Both the position numbers and the translations under genes were made by a program. From Chloroflexota bacterium (GTDB lineage Bacteria > Chloroflexota > Anaerolineae > Anaerolineales > E44-bin32): a DNA stretch of 35,441 nucleotides. The stretch is taken from NCBI GenBank assembly GCA_027298025.1, contig JAPUGV010000101.1, positions 1-35,441 on the forward strand, read 5' to 3'. Shown in pieces: positions 1-7,527 of this stretch (positions within the stretch are counted from its first letter, which is position 1; each line of letters starts with the position of its first letter). Below the pieces are notes generated by a model that was not told the origin of the DNA, searched no databases, and worked only from the letters and a program-made list of their open reading frames with translations.

Positions 1-11
1 ATGCGGTACAC

Positions 12-27
12 TTACTTAGCCAGCTAA
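12..27. promoter_or_regulatory. Candidate MarR operator, copy 1
   Basis: The word TTACTTAGCC (12-21) runs into AGCTAA, so that TTAG and CTAA form short inverted arms around CCAG. The identical 10-bp word recurs at 502-511, just ahead of the efflux gene. Two copies flanking a MarR gene fit the usual autoregulated MarR/efflux arrangement. This is inference from the repeat only; the region upstream of base 1 is not visible. Confidence 0.45.
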
Positions 28-47
28 ACAAAACAGGCGATCTGAAG

Positions 48-485
48 ATGGAGCAAGAGGCAATTACTGAGAGCACGGCGTACTTGTTGGCCCGTGTGTG
101 CAAAACGCATCGCAACAAGGCAGGAGAATTGCTTGCCAACATCGACCTATATGTAGGTCAGGAGATGTTTTTGCTGCAACTGTGGCACAGGGATGGGCTA
201 AGCCTGTCGGAGATGGCAGAGCTTGTTCATGTGCAGCCAGCAACGGCCAGTCGAATGTTAGACCGAATGGAAGCGGCGGGATTGGTTGAGCGTCGCCAGG
301 ATATCGAAGATGGTCGGGTATCTCGAATATTCCTCACGCACAAAGGCCGCAATTTGAACGAGCCGGTTCGCGAGGTGTGGGCAGAGCTCGAGAATATCAG
401 CATGGCCAACATGACCGCAGACGAACGGATCTTGCTCCGACGCCTTCTTCTACAGGTGTATCAAAACCTTAAGAACGAGGATTAG
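48..485 (+). CDS. MarR family transcriptional regulator
   Basis: The 145-aa protein has the size and layout of MarR winged-helix repressors. An N-terminal dimerisation helix is followed by a helix-turn-helix around residues 50-75 (LSEMAELVHVQPATASRMLD), and a wing follows with the family pattern RMEAAGLVERRQDIEDGR. MarR proteins act as dimers in the cytoplasm and usually release DNA on binding a small aromatic ligand. The next gene is an MFS pump 58 bp downstream, so the likely job is ligand-dependent control of efflux. A 10-bp word repeated before both genes may be the operator. The ATG start gives the normal family length. The ligand is unknown. Confidence 0.9.
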   Translation: MEQEAITESTAYLLARVCKTHRNKAGELLANIDLYVGQEMFLLQLWHRDGLSLSEMAELVHVQPATASRMLDRMEAAGLVERRQDIEDGRVSRIFLTHKGRNLNEPVREVWAELENISMANMTADERILLRRLLLQVYQNLKNED

Positions 486-501
486 CCTTTTTTTTGGTCA
501 T

Positions 502-519
502 TTACTTAGCCGACTTAGT
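502..519. promoter_or_regulatory. Candidate MarR operator, copy 2
   Basis: TTACTTAGCC (502-511) repeats the word found at 12-21, and ACTTAG occurs twice here as a direct repeat (505-510 and 514-519). It sits in the 58-bp gap between the MarR and MFS genes, 24 bp before the pump's start codon, where a repressor could block transcription. The T-rich stretch just upstream (CCTTTTTTTTGG) has no accompanying hairpin, so it is not called a terminator. Confidence 0.45.
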
Positions 520-543
520 TCCAAGCCTACTGAGGGATTTGAG

Positions 544-1767
544 ATGCTAAACACAACCAAGGAACGTGCACGGAATTCAACGCTATTGCTCGGCAGCGCA
601 ATGACGGTGCTGGCTGGCGCGACCATCGCCCCGGCATTGCCGGAGATGAGCCGTGCGTTCCAGGACATACCGAACGCCGACTTTCTAGTCCGGCTGCTGT
701 TGACCCTTCCCGCCCTATTCACGGCCATTGGCGCGCCATTCTCGGGTCTTCTCCTCGATCGAGTGGGACGCAAGCCGGTGCTGGTAGTGGCTGTGATCCT
801 GTACGGAGTCGCTGGGGCGTCGGGCTACGTATTGGGCTCAATCTACGGCATTTTGGCCGGCCGGGCGCTTTTGGGTCTCGCTGTCGCCGGCACGACGAGC
901 GGCTTTACTACCCTTATCGCAGACTATTTCTCCGGCCGCAAACTCACCAAATTTCTGGGGTATCAGGGCGCGTTCATGGCATTGGGCGGCGCGGTATTCT
1001 TGCTCGCCGGCGGAATATTGGCAGATATTGGCTGGAGGTTTCCGTTCCTACTTTATCTCTACGCGTTCGGGATATTGCTCGGCATCCTCTTTGCCATTGA
1101 CGAACCTCAGGTTCAGAGAGCAGCAGGCGATCAACGATCTCAGGATGACACAGCCGCAGTGCCCTATCGGAGCGTTGCGCCTATCTATGCGTTGGCTTTT
1201 GGCGGCACGTTGTTGTTTTTCATAGGGCCTGTGTTATTGCCTTTCCTTTTATCGGACCTAGGCGACATCAGCAACAGCCAGATTGGACTAGCTCTTGCGG
1301 TTTCGGCGCTGGTCGGTGGCACAGTTTCGCTGCTATATCCGCGCGTCAAGCAGCGCCTGTCGTTCCAGGGCATTAACGCAGTGGTCTTTCTAGCCATCGG
1401 CCTCGGCACAGTGATCATTGGCGTATCATCCGACTATGCCGGTATCCTGCTTGGACTGGCGGGAGTGGGCATAGGTATCGGACTCACGTTGCCGAACTTT
1501 AACCTGTGGCTGCTCACCGTCATCCCTTCCGCAGCGCGCGGTCGAGCGGTGGGTGGCTTGACCACGGCGATATTCCTAGGGCAATTCCTCTCACCTATCG
1601 CGATCCAACCCATAGTTTCACAAGTAGGATTCTCCGGTGCTTTTGCCGCGGCCGGCGGGATTGCGTTATTGCTTGGTGTGGTGTTCCTTGCATGGACGAC
1701 CCTTCGATCGGCCGGGCCGGGGGCAGAGGGGCAATCGGCGGAGGTTATGCAGGAAGAAACATCGTGA
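544..1767 (+). CDS. MFS transporter, probable drug efflux pump
   Basis: The 407-aa protein is very hydrophobic and consistent with 12 transmembrane segments of the major facilitator superfamily. The loop between helices 2 and 3 carries the MFS motif A core, LLLDRVGRKPVLV, at about residues 68-80. Helix 5 and the central loop (about residues 180-215, charged and Gln/Asp-rich) separate two six-helix halves. The early APALPEMSRAF sequence resembles drug:H+ antiporters of the DHA1 type. The neighbouring MarR gene supports export of a toxic or signalling small molecule. The ATG at 544 lies shortly after a GAGGG-like ribosome site. Its stop overlaps the GTG of the next gene (GTGA), implying translational coupling. 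The substrate cannot be told. Confidence 0.88.
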   Translation: MLNTTKERARNSTLLLGSAMTVLAGATIAPALPEMSRAFQDIPNADFLVRLLLTLPALFTAIGAPFSGLLLDRVGRKPVLVVAVILYGVAGASGYVLGSIYGILAGRALLGLAVAGTTSGFTTLIADYFSGRKLTKFLGYQGAFMALGGAVFLLAGGILADIGWRFPFLLYLYAFGILLGILFAIDEPQVQRAAGDQRSQDDTAAVPYRSVAPIYALAFGGTLLFFIGPVLLPFLLSDLGDISNSQIGLALAVSALVGGTVSLLYPRVKQRLSFQGINAVVFLAIGLGTVIIGVSSDYAGILLGLAGVGIGIGLTLPNFNLWLLTVIPSAARGRAVGGLTTAIFLGQFLSPIAIQPIVSQVGFSGAFAAAGGIALLLGVVFLAWTTLRSAGPGAEGQSAEVMQEETS

Positions 1768-2063
1768 ACAGCGAGTGGACAGTCACTCACGACACCGCCC
1801 TTCAACGGTTCGAAGTGCACATTGGCAATCAGCTTGCCGTGCTCAATTATCGGAGAGATGGCAATCACGTGACTTTTATTCACACCGGCGTCCCGCAAAA
1901 CTTGGAGGGGAGGGGCATCGGCAGCGCCATCGCGCATGCTGCGCTCGAGTATGCCAAAACTGAGCACCTGGAAGTTGTTCCACTGTGCCCGTTTGTACGC
2001 GCCCAGATCGAGAAGCATCCGGAGTATCGACCGATGGTATCTAGAGATCATCGAGGCCTATGA
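1764..2063 (+). CDS. YjdJ-like GNAT acetyltransferase (Acetyltransf_CG type)
   Basis: The ORF track starts this frame at 1506 inside the pump gene, but the GTG at 1764 overlaps the pump's stop as GTGA and gives a 99-aa protein matching the small single-domain YjdJ/NATD1 group. The acetyl-CoA loop is visible as EGRGIGSAIAHAALEYA (about residues 46-62), followed by the group's VVPLCPFVRAQIEKHPEY ending. The stop overlaps the next ATG (ATGA). In E. coli YjdJ is encoded beside YjdI, a small ferredoxin-like protein, and the next gene here begins with the same kind of domain, so the pairing is conserved. The acceptor substrate is unknown. Confidence 0.8.
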   Translation: MNSEWTVTHDTALQRFEVHIGNQLAVLNYRRDGNHVTFIHTGVPQNLEGRGIGSAIAHAALEYAKTEHLEVVPLCPFVRAQIEKHPEYRPMVSRDHRGL

Positions 2064-2752
2064 CCAACAAAATTCACCGCTACACGAGCGAAGCCATTGA
2101 CGTGACCTTCGACCCGAAGCGATGCATCCATGCGGCTGAATGCGTGCGGGGACTCCCGGCAGTGTTCGATCGCAATAAGAGACCGTGGGCGCAGCCGGGG
2201 AACGCGGGTGCTGATGACGTGTCTATGGTGGTCGTGCGTTGCCCCACTGGGGCGCTGCATTTCGAGCGCAACGACGGTGGCGAGGCCGAGCCGATTGCGG
2301 GCGAAAACACTATCACCCTTGTGAAAGATGGCCCACTGTTCGTGCGTGGAAACGTCGAGATCTGGACCGCAAGCGGCGAGACTGTATCTGTGGAAACACG
2401 GTTGGCACTGTGCCGCTGCGGCGCATCCGCAAACAAGCCGTTTTGTGATAACTCCCACCTTCGGATTGAATTCCAAGATGCGGGGGGGCTGAGTGCAAAT
2501 CGGGTAGTCGCTGGCGAACAGGAGTCGCTGACTGTAACGCCGCTCCGCAACGGGCCGCTGCTGCTACGAGGCAGCTTTGAACTCCTCAGCGCCGATCGGC
2601 ACACAAACTACCAAGGCACGAAAGCAGAGCTCTGTCGGTGTGGGGGGTCCCGAAACAAACCTTTCTGCGATGGGACCCATAGGCGAATTGGGTTCACCGA
2701 TGCGGATGAGGGTGTCGCTGCGAATGCTCAGCCTCTGGAATTACCCAATTGA
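2060..2752 (+). CDS. YjdI-like Fer4_19 ferredoxin fused to two CDGSH iron-sulfur domains
   Basis: The 230-aa protein has three parts. Residues 1-75 resemble the divergent mono-cluster ferredoxin domain Fer4_19 (YjdI), with cysteines in CIHAAECVRG and CPTGALHFE. Two CDGSH-type zinc-finger domains follow, each with the C-x-C-x9-C-x3-H 2Fe-2S ligand pattern: CRCGASANKPFCDNSH near residue 115 and CRCGGSRNKPFCDGTH near residue 195. Such proteins are thought to act in electron transfer or redox sensing. The gene is translationally coupled to the YjdJ-like acetyltransferase by an ATGA overlap, so the four genes from MarR on may be one transcription unit. No signal peptide is seen, so it should be cytoplasmic. 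Confidence 0.85.
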   Translation: MTNKIHRYTSEAIDVTFDPKRCIHAAECVRGLPAVFDRNKRPWAQPGNAGADDVSMVVVRCPTGALHFERNDGGEAEPIAGENTITLVKDGPLFVRGNVEIWTASGETVSVETRLALCRCGASANKPFCDNSHLRIEFQDAGGLSANRVVAGEQESLTVTPLRNGPLLLRGSFELLSADRHTNYQGTKAELCRCGGSRNKPFCDGTHRRIGFTDADEGVAANAQPLELPN

Positions 2753-2776
2753 AACCCTCCTTATTTGCAGAGATCG

Positions 2777-3034
2777 ATGAGACGATTAGGATTTGTCTGT
2801 ATTGAGAGCGGTGACCGAAGGACAACTATCAATAAAAGGATCCGTCGGCTGCGCGGTGTCACTGCGGCGCCCGTAACCACCCCATGGATCACCTGTCGAA
2901 TCCTCGCGATCACCTGGGTGCCAAATTTGGGCGATACCATCCCGTACGCCTGGATGGTGGCCACCGTTGGTGTCTTCGTGATCGGCGTCACGGCTCCCGC
3001 CATGGCGTTTATTCTTCCGAAAGGAGAGATCTAA
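2777..3034 (+). CDS. Doubtful small membrane ORF between the CDGSH and SDR genes
   Basis: This reading frame (TTG at 2765 or ATG at 2777) gives at most 89 aa. The first half is Arg/Thr-rich and unremarkable. The last 40 residues include one convincing hydrophobic segment (YAWMVATVGVFVIGVTAPAM) and end PKGEI, where the codons double as the AAGGAGAG ribosome site of the next gene. It may be a real small membrane protein or the C-terminal remnant of a larger lost one. I do not recognise the family. No ribosome site is obvious before either start. Confidence 0.25.
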   Translation: MRRLGFVCIESGDRRTTINKRIRRLRGVTAAPVTTPWITCRILAITWVPNLGDTIPYAWMVATVGVFVIGVTAPAMAFILPKGEI

Positions 3035-3035
3035 G

Positions 3036-3929
3036 ATGAAAGTTTTCGTAACAGGAGCAACGGGATATGTTGGCGCGGCGATCGTCAAGAATCTGACGGG
3101 CGCAGGACACACTGTGTTGGGAATGGCACGTTCCGATGAGTCGGCGGCGAAACTCCAGGAGCGGGGAATCGAGGTTCACCGCGGAGAGCTGGCCGACCCA
3201 GAAAGCATGGTCGAGGGCGCCAAGCGGGCGGATGCGGTAATCCACACCGCCTTTCCTCAAATGGGCCCAGACGTAAATTTCGACGAACTCTTGAGAATGA
3301 TGACAACCGCGGTGGCGGCGATGGTCGATTCTCTTAAGGGAACCGACAAGACGTTCATTCTTACGAGCGGTGCCGGCGGCTACGGCGACACCGGTACTAC
3401 TGCCGTGGATGAGAGCATGCCGATCGTTGCGCCGACTCACGCACCCAATGAGCAGAAAGTAATGGGAGCTACGGCGGACGGTGTCCGATCGATCGTCATA
3501 CGCCCGACGATAATCTACGGTTATGGCGCCAGCAACACTATCATGGCCTGGTTCAACCTATCCCGGCAGATGGGCGGCGGAGTCTACATTGGAGAGGGAG
3601 ATGCTCTGATGAGCTCGCTCTATCTCGATGACATCGCCGAGCTGTATCGATTGGCATTGGAGAAGTCCGAACCGGGCGAGGCCTATAACGCCGCGGACGG
3701 ATCGATATTGGAGACGAAAGTCGTAGCGGAGGCGATAAGCCATGCTGCTGGCCTCGGGGGCAAAACCGTCTCGATTCCGCACGATGAGGTGCAAAAGGCG
3801 GGCTTCATTGGGCGGATCATCGGGACCAGCAAGGTTGTCTCGATCGAAAAGGCCAAGCGCGTCTTGTCGTGGAACCCCTCAGGTCCTTCTCTTATGGACG
3901 AGCTGAGCACCGGATCTTACGCGAGTTGA
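3036..3929 (+). CDS. Atypical SDR / NAD(P)-dependent epimerase-like protein
   Basis: The 297-aa protein begins with a Rossmann nucleotide-binding motif, VFVTGATGYVGAAIV, followed by ARSDESAAKL, where the cofactor ribose end is read. Later VIRPTIIYGYGAS and LYLDDIAELYRLAL match extended/atypical SDRs of the NAD-dependent epimerase/dehydratase type. The usual catalytic YxxxK is not evident: the expected region reads APNEQKVMGAT, with a Lys but no Tyr. It may therefore be an atypical SDR with altered chemistry. An AAGGAGAG ribosome site lies 7 bp before the ATG. It is the last plus-strand gene before convergent minus-strand genes. Substrate unknown. Confidence 0.85.
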   Translation: MKVFVTGATGYVGAAIVKNLTGAGHTVLGMARSDESAAKLQERGIEVHRGELADPESMVEGAKRADAVIHTAFPQMGPDVNFDELLRMMTTAVAAMVDSLKGTDKTFILTSGAGGYGDTGTTAVDESMPIVAPTHAPNEQKVMGATADGVRSIVIRPTIIYGYGASNTIMAWFNLSRQMGGGVYIGEGDALMSSLYLDDIAELYRLALEKSEPGEAYNAADGSILETKVVAEAISHAAGLGGKTVSIPHDEVQKAGFIGRIIGTSKVVSIEKAKRVLSWNPSGPSLMDELSTGSYAS

Positions 3930-3954
3930 CCGCTCGCTTCTCGGGGGCCGCCGC

Positions 3955-4045
3955 ATGACCCCTCGCCCTCGCTTCGCGAGGACAGGCTGGCCCGAAGGGT
4001 TCCCTGTGGGAGGGCCCCGAGTTCAGGCGACGCCGACGCTGAGAC
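3955..4045. other. Convergent intergenic region with short hairpins
   Basis: The 151-bp gap between the SDR stop and the sigma factor stop holds several short inverted repeats, such as CCTCGC-TTC-GCGAGG and ACAGG...CCTGT, in a very GC-rich context. It may serve as a bidirectional termination zone, but no T-run follows any hairpin, so no intrinsic terminator is claimed. An ORF here (3955-4362) is a shadow of the sigma gene. Confidence 0.3.
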
Positions 4046-4080
4046 CTGGGTTCATTTGGATGAGCTCGAGTGAGGGAGTG

Positions 4081-5334
4081 CTATCGGGCCCCGCGGGAAG
4101 TGCCTTCCATCTCATGCAGTCGCTTGTTGAGGAGCGAGCGCTCTGCGGCATTTTCCGCGAGCTCGAGAGCGTGGAGGAAGGCCTCTCTGGCCTCGTCGTA
4201 ACGCCCCAGTTTGCGCAGCAACTCGGCGCGTGTAGAGTGCATCCACCGATACGGATCCAATTCATCTCGAATGGAATCAATGATCTCCAGTCCGTACTCT
4301 GGGCCCATGGCCATGGCCACCGCCACCGCACGGTTCAACTCAACCACTGGCGAGGGATTTAGTTTGGTCAGCAGGCCATACAACATCGCGATCCTGGGCC
4401 AATCGGTCTGATCAGGCGTCCCAGATTGCGCGTGCTCCCCCGCAATCGCAGCCTGGATCTGGTATTGCCCCGGACGGCGTCGGCGCTCGGCAAACGTGAG
4501 CTGCCGCAGCCCTTCATCGATTTGAGAGCGGTCCCATAGCAGACGATCCTGATCCTCGAGCAACATTGGCTCACCGGAAGAAGAGATGCGGGCATCCCTA
4601 CGCGAATCATGCAGCAACATCAGCGCCAGCAGGCCTCTCGATTCCGGTTCATCGGGCATCAGAGCGATCAAGACTCGCCCAAGCCGGATGGCTTCTGCGC
4701 ACAGATCATGCCGGATGAGGTCATCGCCTTCGCTGGCTGAATACCCTTCGTTGAAGATTAGATAAATAACCGCCAGCACCGCGGCCAAGCGTTCGGGGAG
4801 CAGGTCATCCGGCGGTACCCGGTAGGGAATGCCAGCGACACGGATCTTTCGCTTGGCTCGCACGAGCCTTTGGGCCATTGTGGCCTCGGCAACCAGAAAG
4901 GCTCGAGCGATCTCACGTGTATTCAATCCGCCCAGCGTACGCAGAGTCAGCGCCAACTGGGCTTCGATGGCCAACGCTGGGTGACAACAGGTGAAGATCA
5001 GGCGAAGACGGTCGTCCTGTAAGGATGAATCTTCAAGAATATCAATCTCCTGATGGCCATTTGAGCTCGCCCCAGCCAAGACGGCGTACTTTTCAGCGCG
5101 CACGCGCTCCCTACGATACCCGTCAATCGCCTTACGTTTCGCGGTGGTGGTGATCCATGCCGCTGGATTGGGAGGCACGCCGGAATCTGGCCAGCGGTCA
5201 ATAGCGACCAGAAATGCATCCTGGATGGCCTCTTCCGCCACATCGAAGTCGCCAAAAACACGAACCAGGGTGGCGAAGACGCGTCCATATTCTTCCCGGA
5301 AAACCCTTTCCGTGACTGCTGACGTATTGCTCAA
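4081..5334 (-). CDS. ECF42-type RNA polymerase sigma factor with C-terminal TPR-like domain
   Basis: The 417-aa protein is much longer than a plain ECF sigma factor. Region 2 is at about residues 10-75 (RVFGDFDVAEEAIQDAFLVA, then WITTTAKRKAIDGYRRER). Region 4 is at about 110-170, including TCCHPALAIEAQLALTLR and LNTREIARAFLVAEATMAQR. A helical TPR-like extension of over 200 residues follows. This layout and the adjacent DGPF/YCII gene are the hallmark of the ECF42 group (COG4941). No anti-sigma factor gene is adjacent; in this group the C-terminal extension is thought to control activity. The track start is TTG at 5334. The gene follows its partner by 61 bp containing a stem-loop. Confidence 0.92.
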   Translation of the reverse strand: MSNTSAVTERVFREEYGRVFATLVRVFGDFDVAEEAIQDAFLVAIDRWPDSGVPPNPAAWITTTAKRKAIDGYRRERVRAEKYAVLAGASSNGHQEIDILEDSSLQDDRLRLIFTCCHPALAIEAQLALTLRTLGGLNTREIARAFLVAEATMAQRLVRAKRKIRVAGIPYRVPPDDLLPERLAAVLAVIYLIFNEGYSASEGDDLIRHDLCAEAIRLGRVLIALMPDEPESRGLLALMLLHDSRRDARISSSGEPMLLEDQDRLLWDRSQIDEGLRQLTFAERRRRPGQYQIQAAIAGEHAQSGTPDQTDWPRIAMLYGLLTKLNPSPVVELNRAVAVAMAMGPEYGLEIIDSIRDELDPYRWMHSTRAELLRKLGRYDEAREAFLHALELAENAAERSLLNKRLHEMEGTSRGAR

Positions 5335-5351
5335 CGGTTTGTGATGGGGTG

Positions 5352-5383
5352 CTCCCGCGACTCAATCGAGCAAGCCGCGGGAG
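5352..5383 (-). other. Stem-loop between the DGPF gene and the ECF42 sigma gene
   Basis: CTCCCGCG (5352-5359) and CGCGGGAG (5376-5383) form a perfect 8-bp stem with a 16-nt loop inside the 61-bp gap of the two-gene operon. There is no U-run on the minus strand after it, so it is not a typical terminator. It could slow polymerase or protect the upstream message and so set the ratio of the two proteins. Confidence 0.4.
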
Positions 5384-5395
5384 GGGTACATACGG

Positions 5396-5752
5396 TTACT
5401 GCTCGAAGACCTGGACCGGGCGTACCTCGACGGAACCACCAAATGGCAGATTCGGCATCATGCCCGCTGCCTTGATTGCATCGTCGAGGTTGTCGACGTC
5501 AATCAGGTAGTAGCCGCCCAGCTGTTCCTTGGTCTCGGCAAATGGACCGTCGGAAGTCACAGTCCCGCCGTCCTTGAAGCGAACTGTGGTCGCAGTCCCG
5601 GTGGGCTGCAGGCCGTCTCCGGCGAGGACGTTCACCGAACTTCGAAGCTCTTCATCGAACTTGAACCACCCAGCCATGAACTCTTCCTGCTGGTCGGGGG
5701 GTATGTTCTCCTGCGCCTTCTCGTCCCCGTAGATTGCCAACAAATACTTCAT
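5396..5752 (-). CDS. YCII/DGPF-domain protein, ECF42 partner
   Basis: The 118-aa protein starts MKYLLAIYGDE and carries the signature TSDGPFAETKEQLGGYYLID at about residues 66-85, which defines DGPF proteins of the YCII fold (PF03795). The fold is a small ferredoxin-like alpha/beta barrel dimer. These proteins are the main conserved targets and neighbours of ECF42 sigma factors; their biochemical role is not settled. An AGGAGG ribosome site (5758-5763) lies 5 bp upstream of the ATG. A TGTCGA/CGTA element 57-83 bp upstream is a plausible ECF42 promoter, so the pair is probably self-activating. The neighbour on the other side is divergent. Confidence 0.92.
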   Translation of the reverse strand: MKYLLAIYGDEKAQENIPPDQQEEFMAGWFKFDEELRSSVNVLAGDGLQPTGTATTVRFKDGGTVTSDGPFAETKEQLGGYYLIDVDNLDDAIKAAGMMPNLPFGGSVEVRPVQVFEQ

Positions 5753-5808
5753 TTGATCCTCCTTTGGCTAACGAATGTCCCAGCGAAACTTGCTGGGTTT
5801 ACCAATAC

Positions 5809-5835
5809 TACGAACGGAAACTCGCTGAATCGACA
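5809..5835 (-). promoter_or_regulatory. Candidate ECF42-dependent promoter of the DGPF-sigma operon
   Basis: On the minus strand, TGTCGA (5835-5830) is followed after exactly 17 bp by CGTA (5812-5809). My recollection is that ECF42 target promoters have TGTCGA at -35 and a CG(A/T)C-like -10, so the -35 is a full match and the -10 matches three of four bases. The position upstream of the DGPF gene is where autoregulation is expected. It is a prediction by pattern only. Confidence 0.55.
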
Positions 5836-5952
5836 ACCGGGCCACCGCTCCTGCTGTCGCGATGATGATAACATTCCCCGAAATTTAACTAGTCACGATC
5901 ATCGTTAGGCCGGTCGGTATTCTGAGCAGGAGATGTCCATCCGAGGTCGGAA

Positions 5953-6354
5953 TTGAAGACGCAAAAGAATGAGGCGAGTGTGGAAGGTTTCCTCAACCGT
6001 GTGGAAAATGAGAAGCGACGGGAGGACAGCTTTGTGGTTCTGGACCTCATGAAAGAGGTCACCGGTGAAAAGCCGGTCATGTGGGGAACCAGCATCGTTG
6101 GATTTGGGAGCTACCATTACAAGTACGCCAGCGGCCGAGAGGGCGACTGGTTCGTGGTCGGCTTTTCACCGCGCAAGCAGAGCATGACGCTGTACATCGT
6201 GGATGGATTCGGCAACTACGATTTGCTACTGCGGGATCTTGGGAAGTACAAAACGGGCAAGTCATGTCTCTATATCAACAAGCTGGAAGACGTTGACCAC
6301 AAGGTATTGAGGGAATTGGTCAAGCAATCCGTCGAGTCCGTCTCGCAGAATTAG
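5953..6354 (+). CDS. DUF1801 (YdhG-like) domain protein
   Basis: The 133-aa protein has the DUF1801 pattern: PVMWGTSIVGFGSYHYKYAS near residues 40-59, then DWFVVGFSPRKQSMTLYI, and a C-terminal TGKSCLYINKLEDVD. DUF1801 is an alpha/beta domain distantly related to phosphoribosyl- and iron-handling folds, with no assigned reaction. The start is TTG at 5953 with a weak purine-rich stretch (GAGGTCGG) upstream; no ATG in this frame would keep the full domain. It is divergent from the ECF42 operon. The 107 bp after it hold no gene. Confidence 0.8.
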   Translation: MKTQKNEASVEGFLNRVENEKRREDSFVVLDLMKEVTGEKPVMWGTSIVGFGSYHYKYASGREGDWFVVGFSPRKQSMTLYIVDGFGNYDLLLRDLGKYKTGKSCLYINKLEDVDHKVLRELVKQSVESVSQN

Positions 6355-6460
6355 TTCACTCACGATCCGACTACAGCCTTAGGCCTTGACCGGGAGTCGA
6401 GCGCGCATTTAGAAATCCGTGTTCCTCGGTGCTGGGTGATTCCTATTGATCAAAAGCAGT

Positions 6461-7315
6461 ATGGTGCATCCCGGCCGCTGGGTATTCCCTGTGTTTCTGC
6501 TTCTGCTAGCAGCTTGCGGGCAGCCAGAAAATCCCGGCGAGCAATTGGTGGTCGTCGATGACGCACTGCTCGAAAGCACGCTACAGGTAGGGGTGGACCA
6601 GACCGTCTCGGCGACCGAAGTCGAGGAGACGACTGAGTCGAGCGCGACCCCTTCAGCTACGCCTACCCTCCCACCCACAAAGGCTCCGACCCCGACGCCG
6701 GAACCTGTGTATATCGGTGTGTCCGCCCCCACCAATTGCCGAGTGGGGCCTGGGGTCAGGTATCAAAGAACGGGTACGCTTCTCATTGAGGCCACCGCAC
6801 CGGTCTTCGCTAAAAGCTCAACCCCAAATTTTTGGCACATCGCGAATCCGGATCGACCGGGCGAATACTGCTGGCTTTGGGGAAAGTACGCGACCGTATC
6901 GGGAGACGCGGAGGTGCTTCCGGTCTATACACCCCCTCCAAGTCCCACGCCGAGCCCAGCCTTCAGCATGAGCCTGGATGGCTTCTTCGACTGCGGGGGA
7001 GACGAGCACGTAGTCTTCAAAATCCACAATCCAACGCAGATTACCTACATGACCGCCCAGCGACATCTGATCGACCTGGATAGCTCGAAAGATCTTTATG
7101 GGCCTGCGCTCGACCGTCATCCCTTTGCGCCTCATCCTCGCGATTGCCCTCCGGGGCACGAGAACGAAATCTACCCCGATCGCGTTGCATATATCTATGT
7201 ACCGCTTCGCGGTGCGGAGAGCGGGCACGGAGTGCGAGCCATCATCATGGTCTGTACGGAGGACTACCTGGGCGGAGATTGTTGGGTGCAGGCGGCGGAC
7301 ATCAAGATTCCGTAG
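6461..7315 (+). CDS. Lipoprotein with SH3-like domain and Thr/Pro linker
   Basis: The ATG at 6461 is preferred over the track's TTG at 6446 because it places the signal peptide naturally: a short basic N-terminus, a hydrophobic core (VFPVFLLLL) and a lipobox LAAC, so the mature protein would be lipidated at that Cys and lie outside the membrane. A Ser/Thr/Pro linker (PTLPPTKAPTPTPEP) leads to a bacterial SH3-like domain starting near VSAPTNCRVGPGVRYQRTG, which resembles SH3b cell-wall-binding domains. A second Pro/Ser linker precedes a Cys-rich C-terminal domain of about 110 residues (FDCGGDEHVVFKI...) that I do not recognise. The linkers are common in Chloroflexota exported proteins. Ligand unknown. 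Confidence 0.75.
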   Translation: MVHPGRWVFPVFLLLLAACGQPENPGEQLVVVDDALLESTLQVGVDQTVSATEVEETTESSATPSATPTLPPTKAPTPTPEPVYIGVSAPTNCRVGPGVRYQRTGTLLIEATAPVFAKSSTPNFWHIANPDRPGEYCWLWGKYATVSGDAEVLPVYTPPPSPTPSPAFSMSLDGFFDCGGDEHVVFKIHNPTQITYMTAQRHLIDLDSSKDLYGPALDRHPFAPHPRDCPPGHENEIYPDRVAYIYVPLRGAESGHGVRAIIMVCTEDYLGGDCWVQAADIKIP

Positions 7316-7527
7316 CTCGGCGCTAAGCAGTCCGTACCCACAGCCTTCGATAGCCCAACAAACCCCCAAAGCTGCTTCGATCGTTCGCGATAAGGCGCGG
7401 GCTTCCTCATTCGTGCGGTACCGATGGCAAAGTAATCCAACACCCGGAGCGGACAGGACACGGGAAGGTAAACTTCCATGGATCACTTGCGAATACAATC
7501 TTGAGTAGTGAATCGGAGACGGTTGAG
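7316..7527. other. Intergenic region upstream of the pirin gene
   Basis: This 212-bp gap contains no supportable gene. A TACAAT hexamer at 7494-7499 could be a -10 for the pirin gene, but the -35 region is poor. Antisense ORFs covering part of it are shadows of neighbouring genes. Confidence 0.3.

Noticed and set aside
486-500. Terminator after marR (CCTTTTTTTTGG)
   Set aside because: A T-run is present but there is no stem before it.
1434-2051. 205-aa antisense ORF
   Set aside because: It runs opposite to the MFS and acetyltransferase genes, whose motifs are clear; its sequence has no recognisable domain.
6818-7498. 226-aa antisense ORF
   Set aside because: Shadow of the SH3 lipoprotein gene; no motif.
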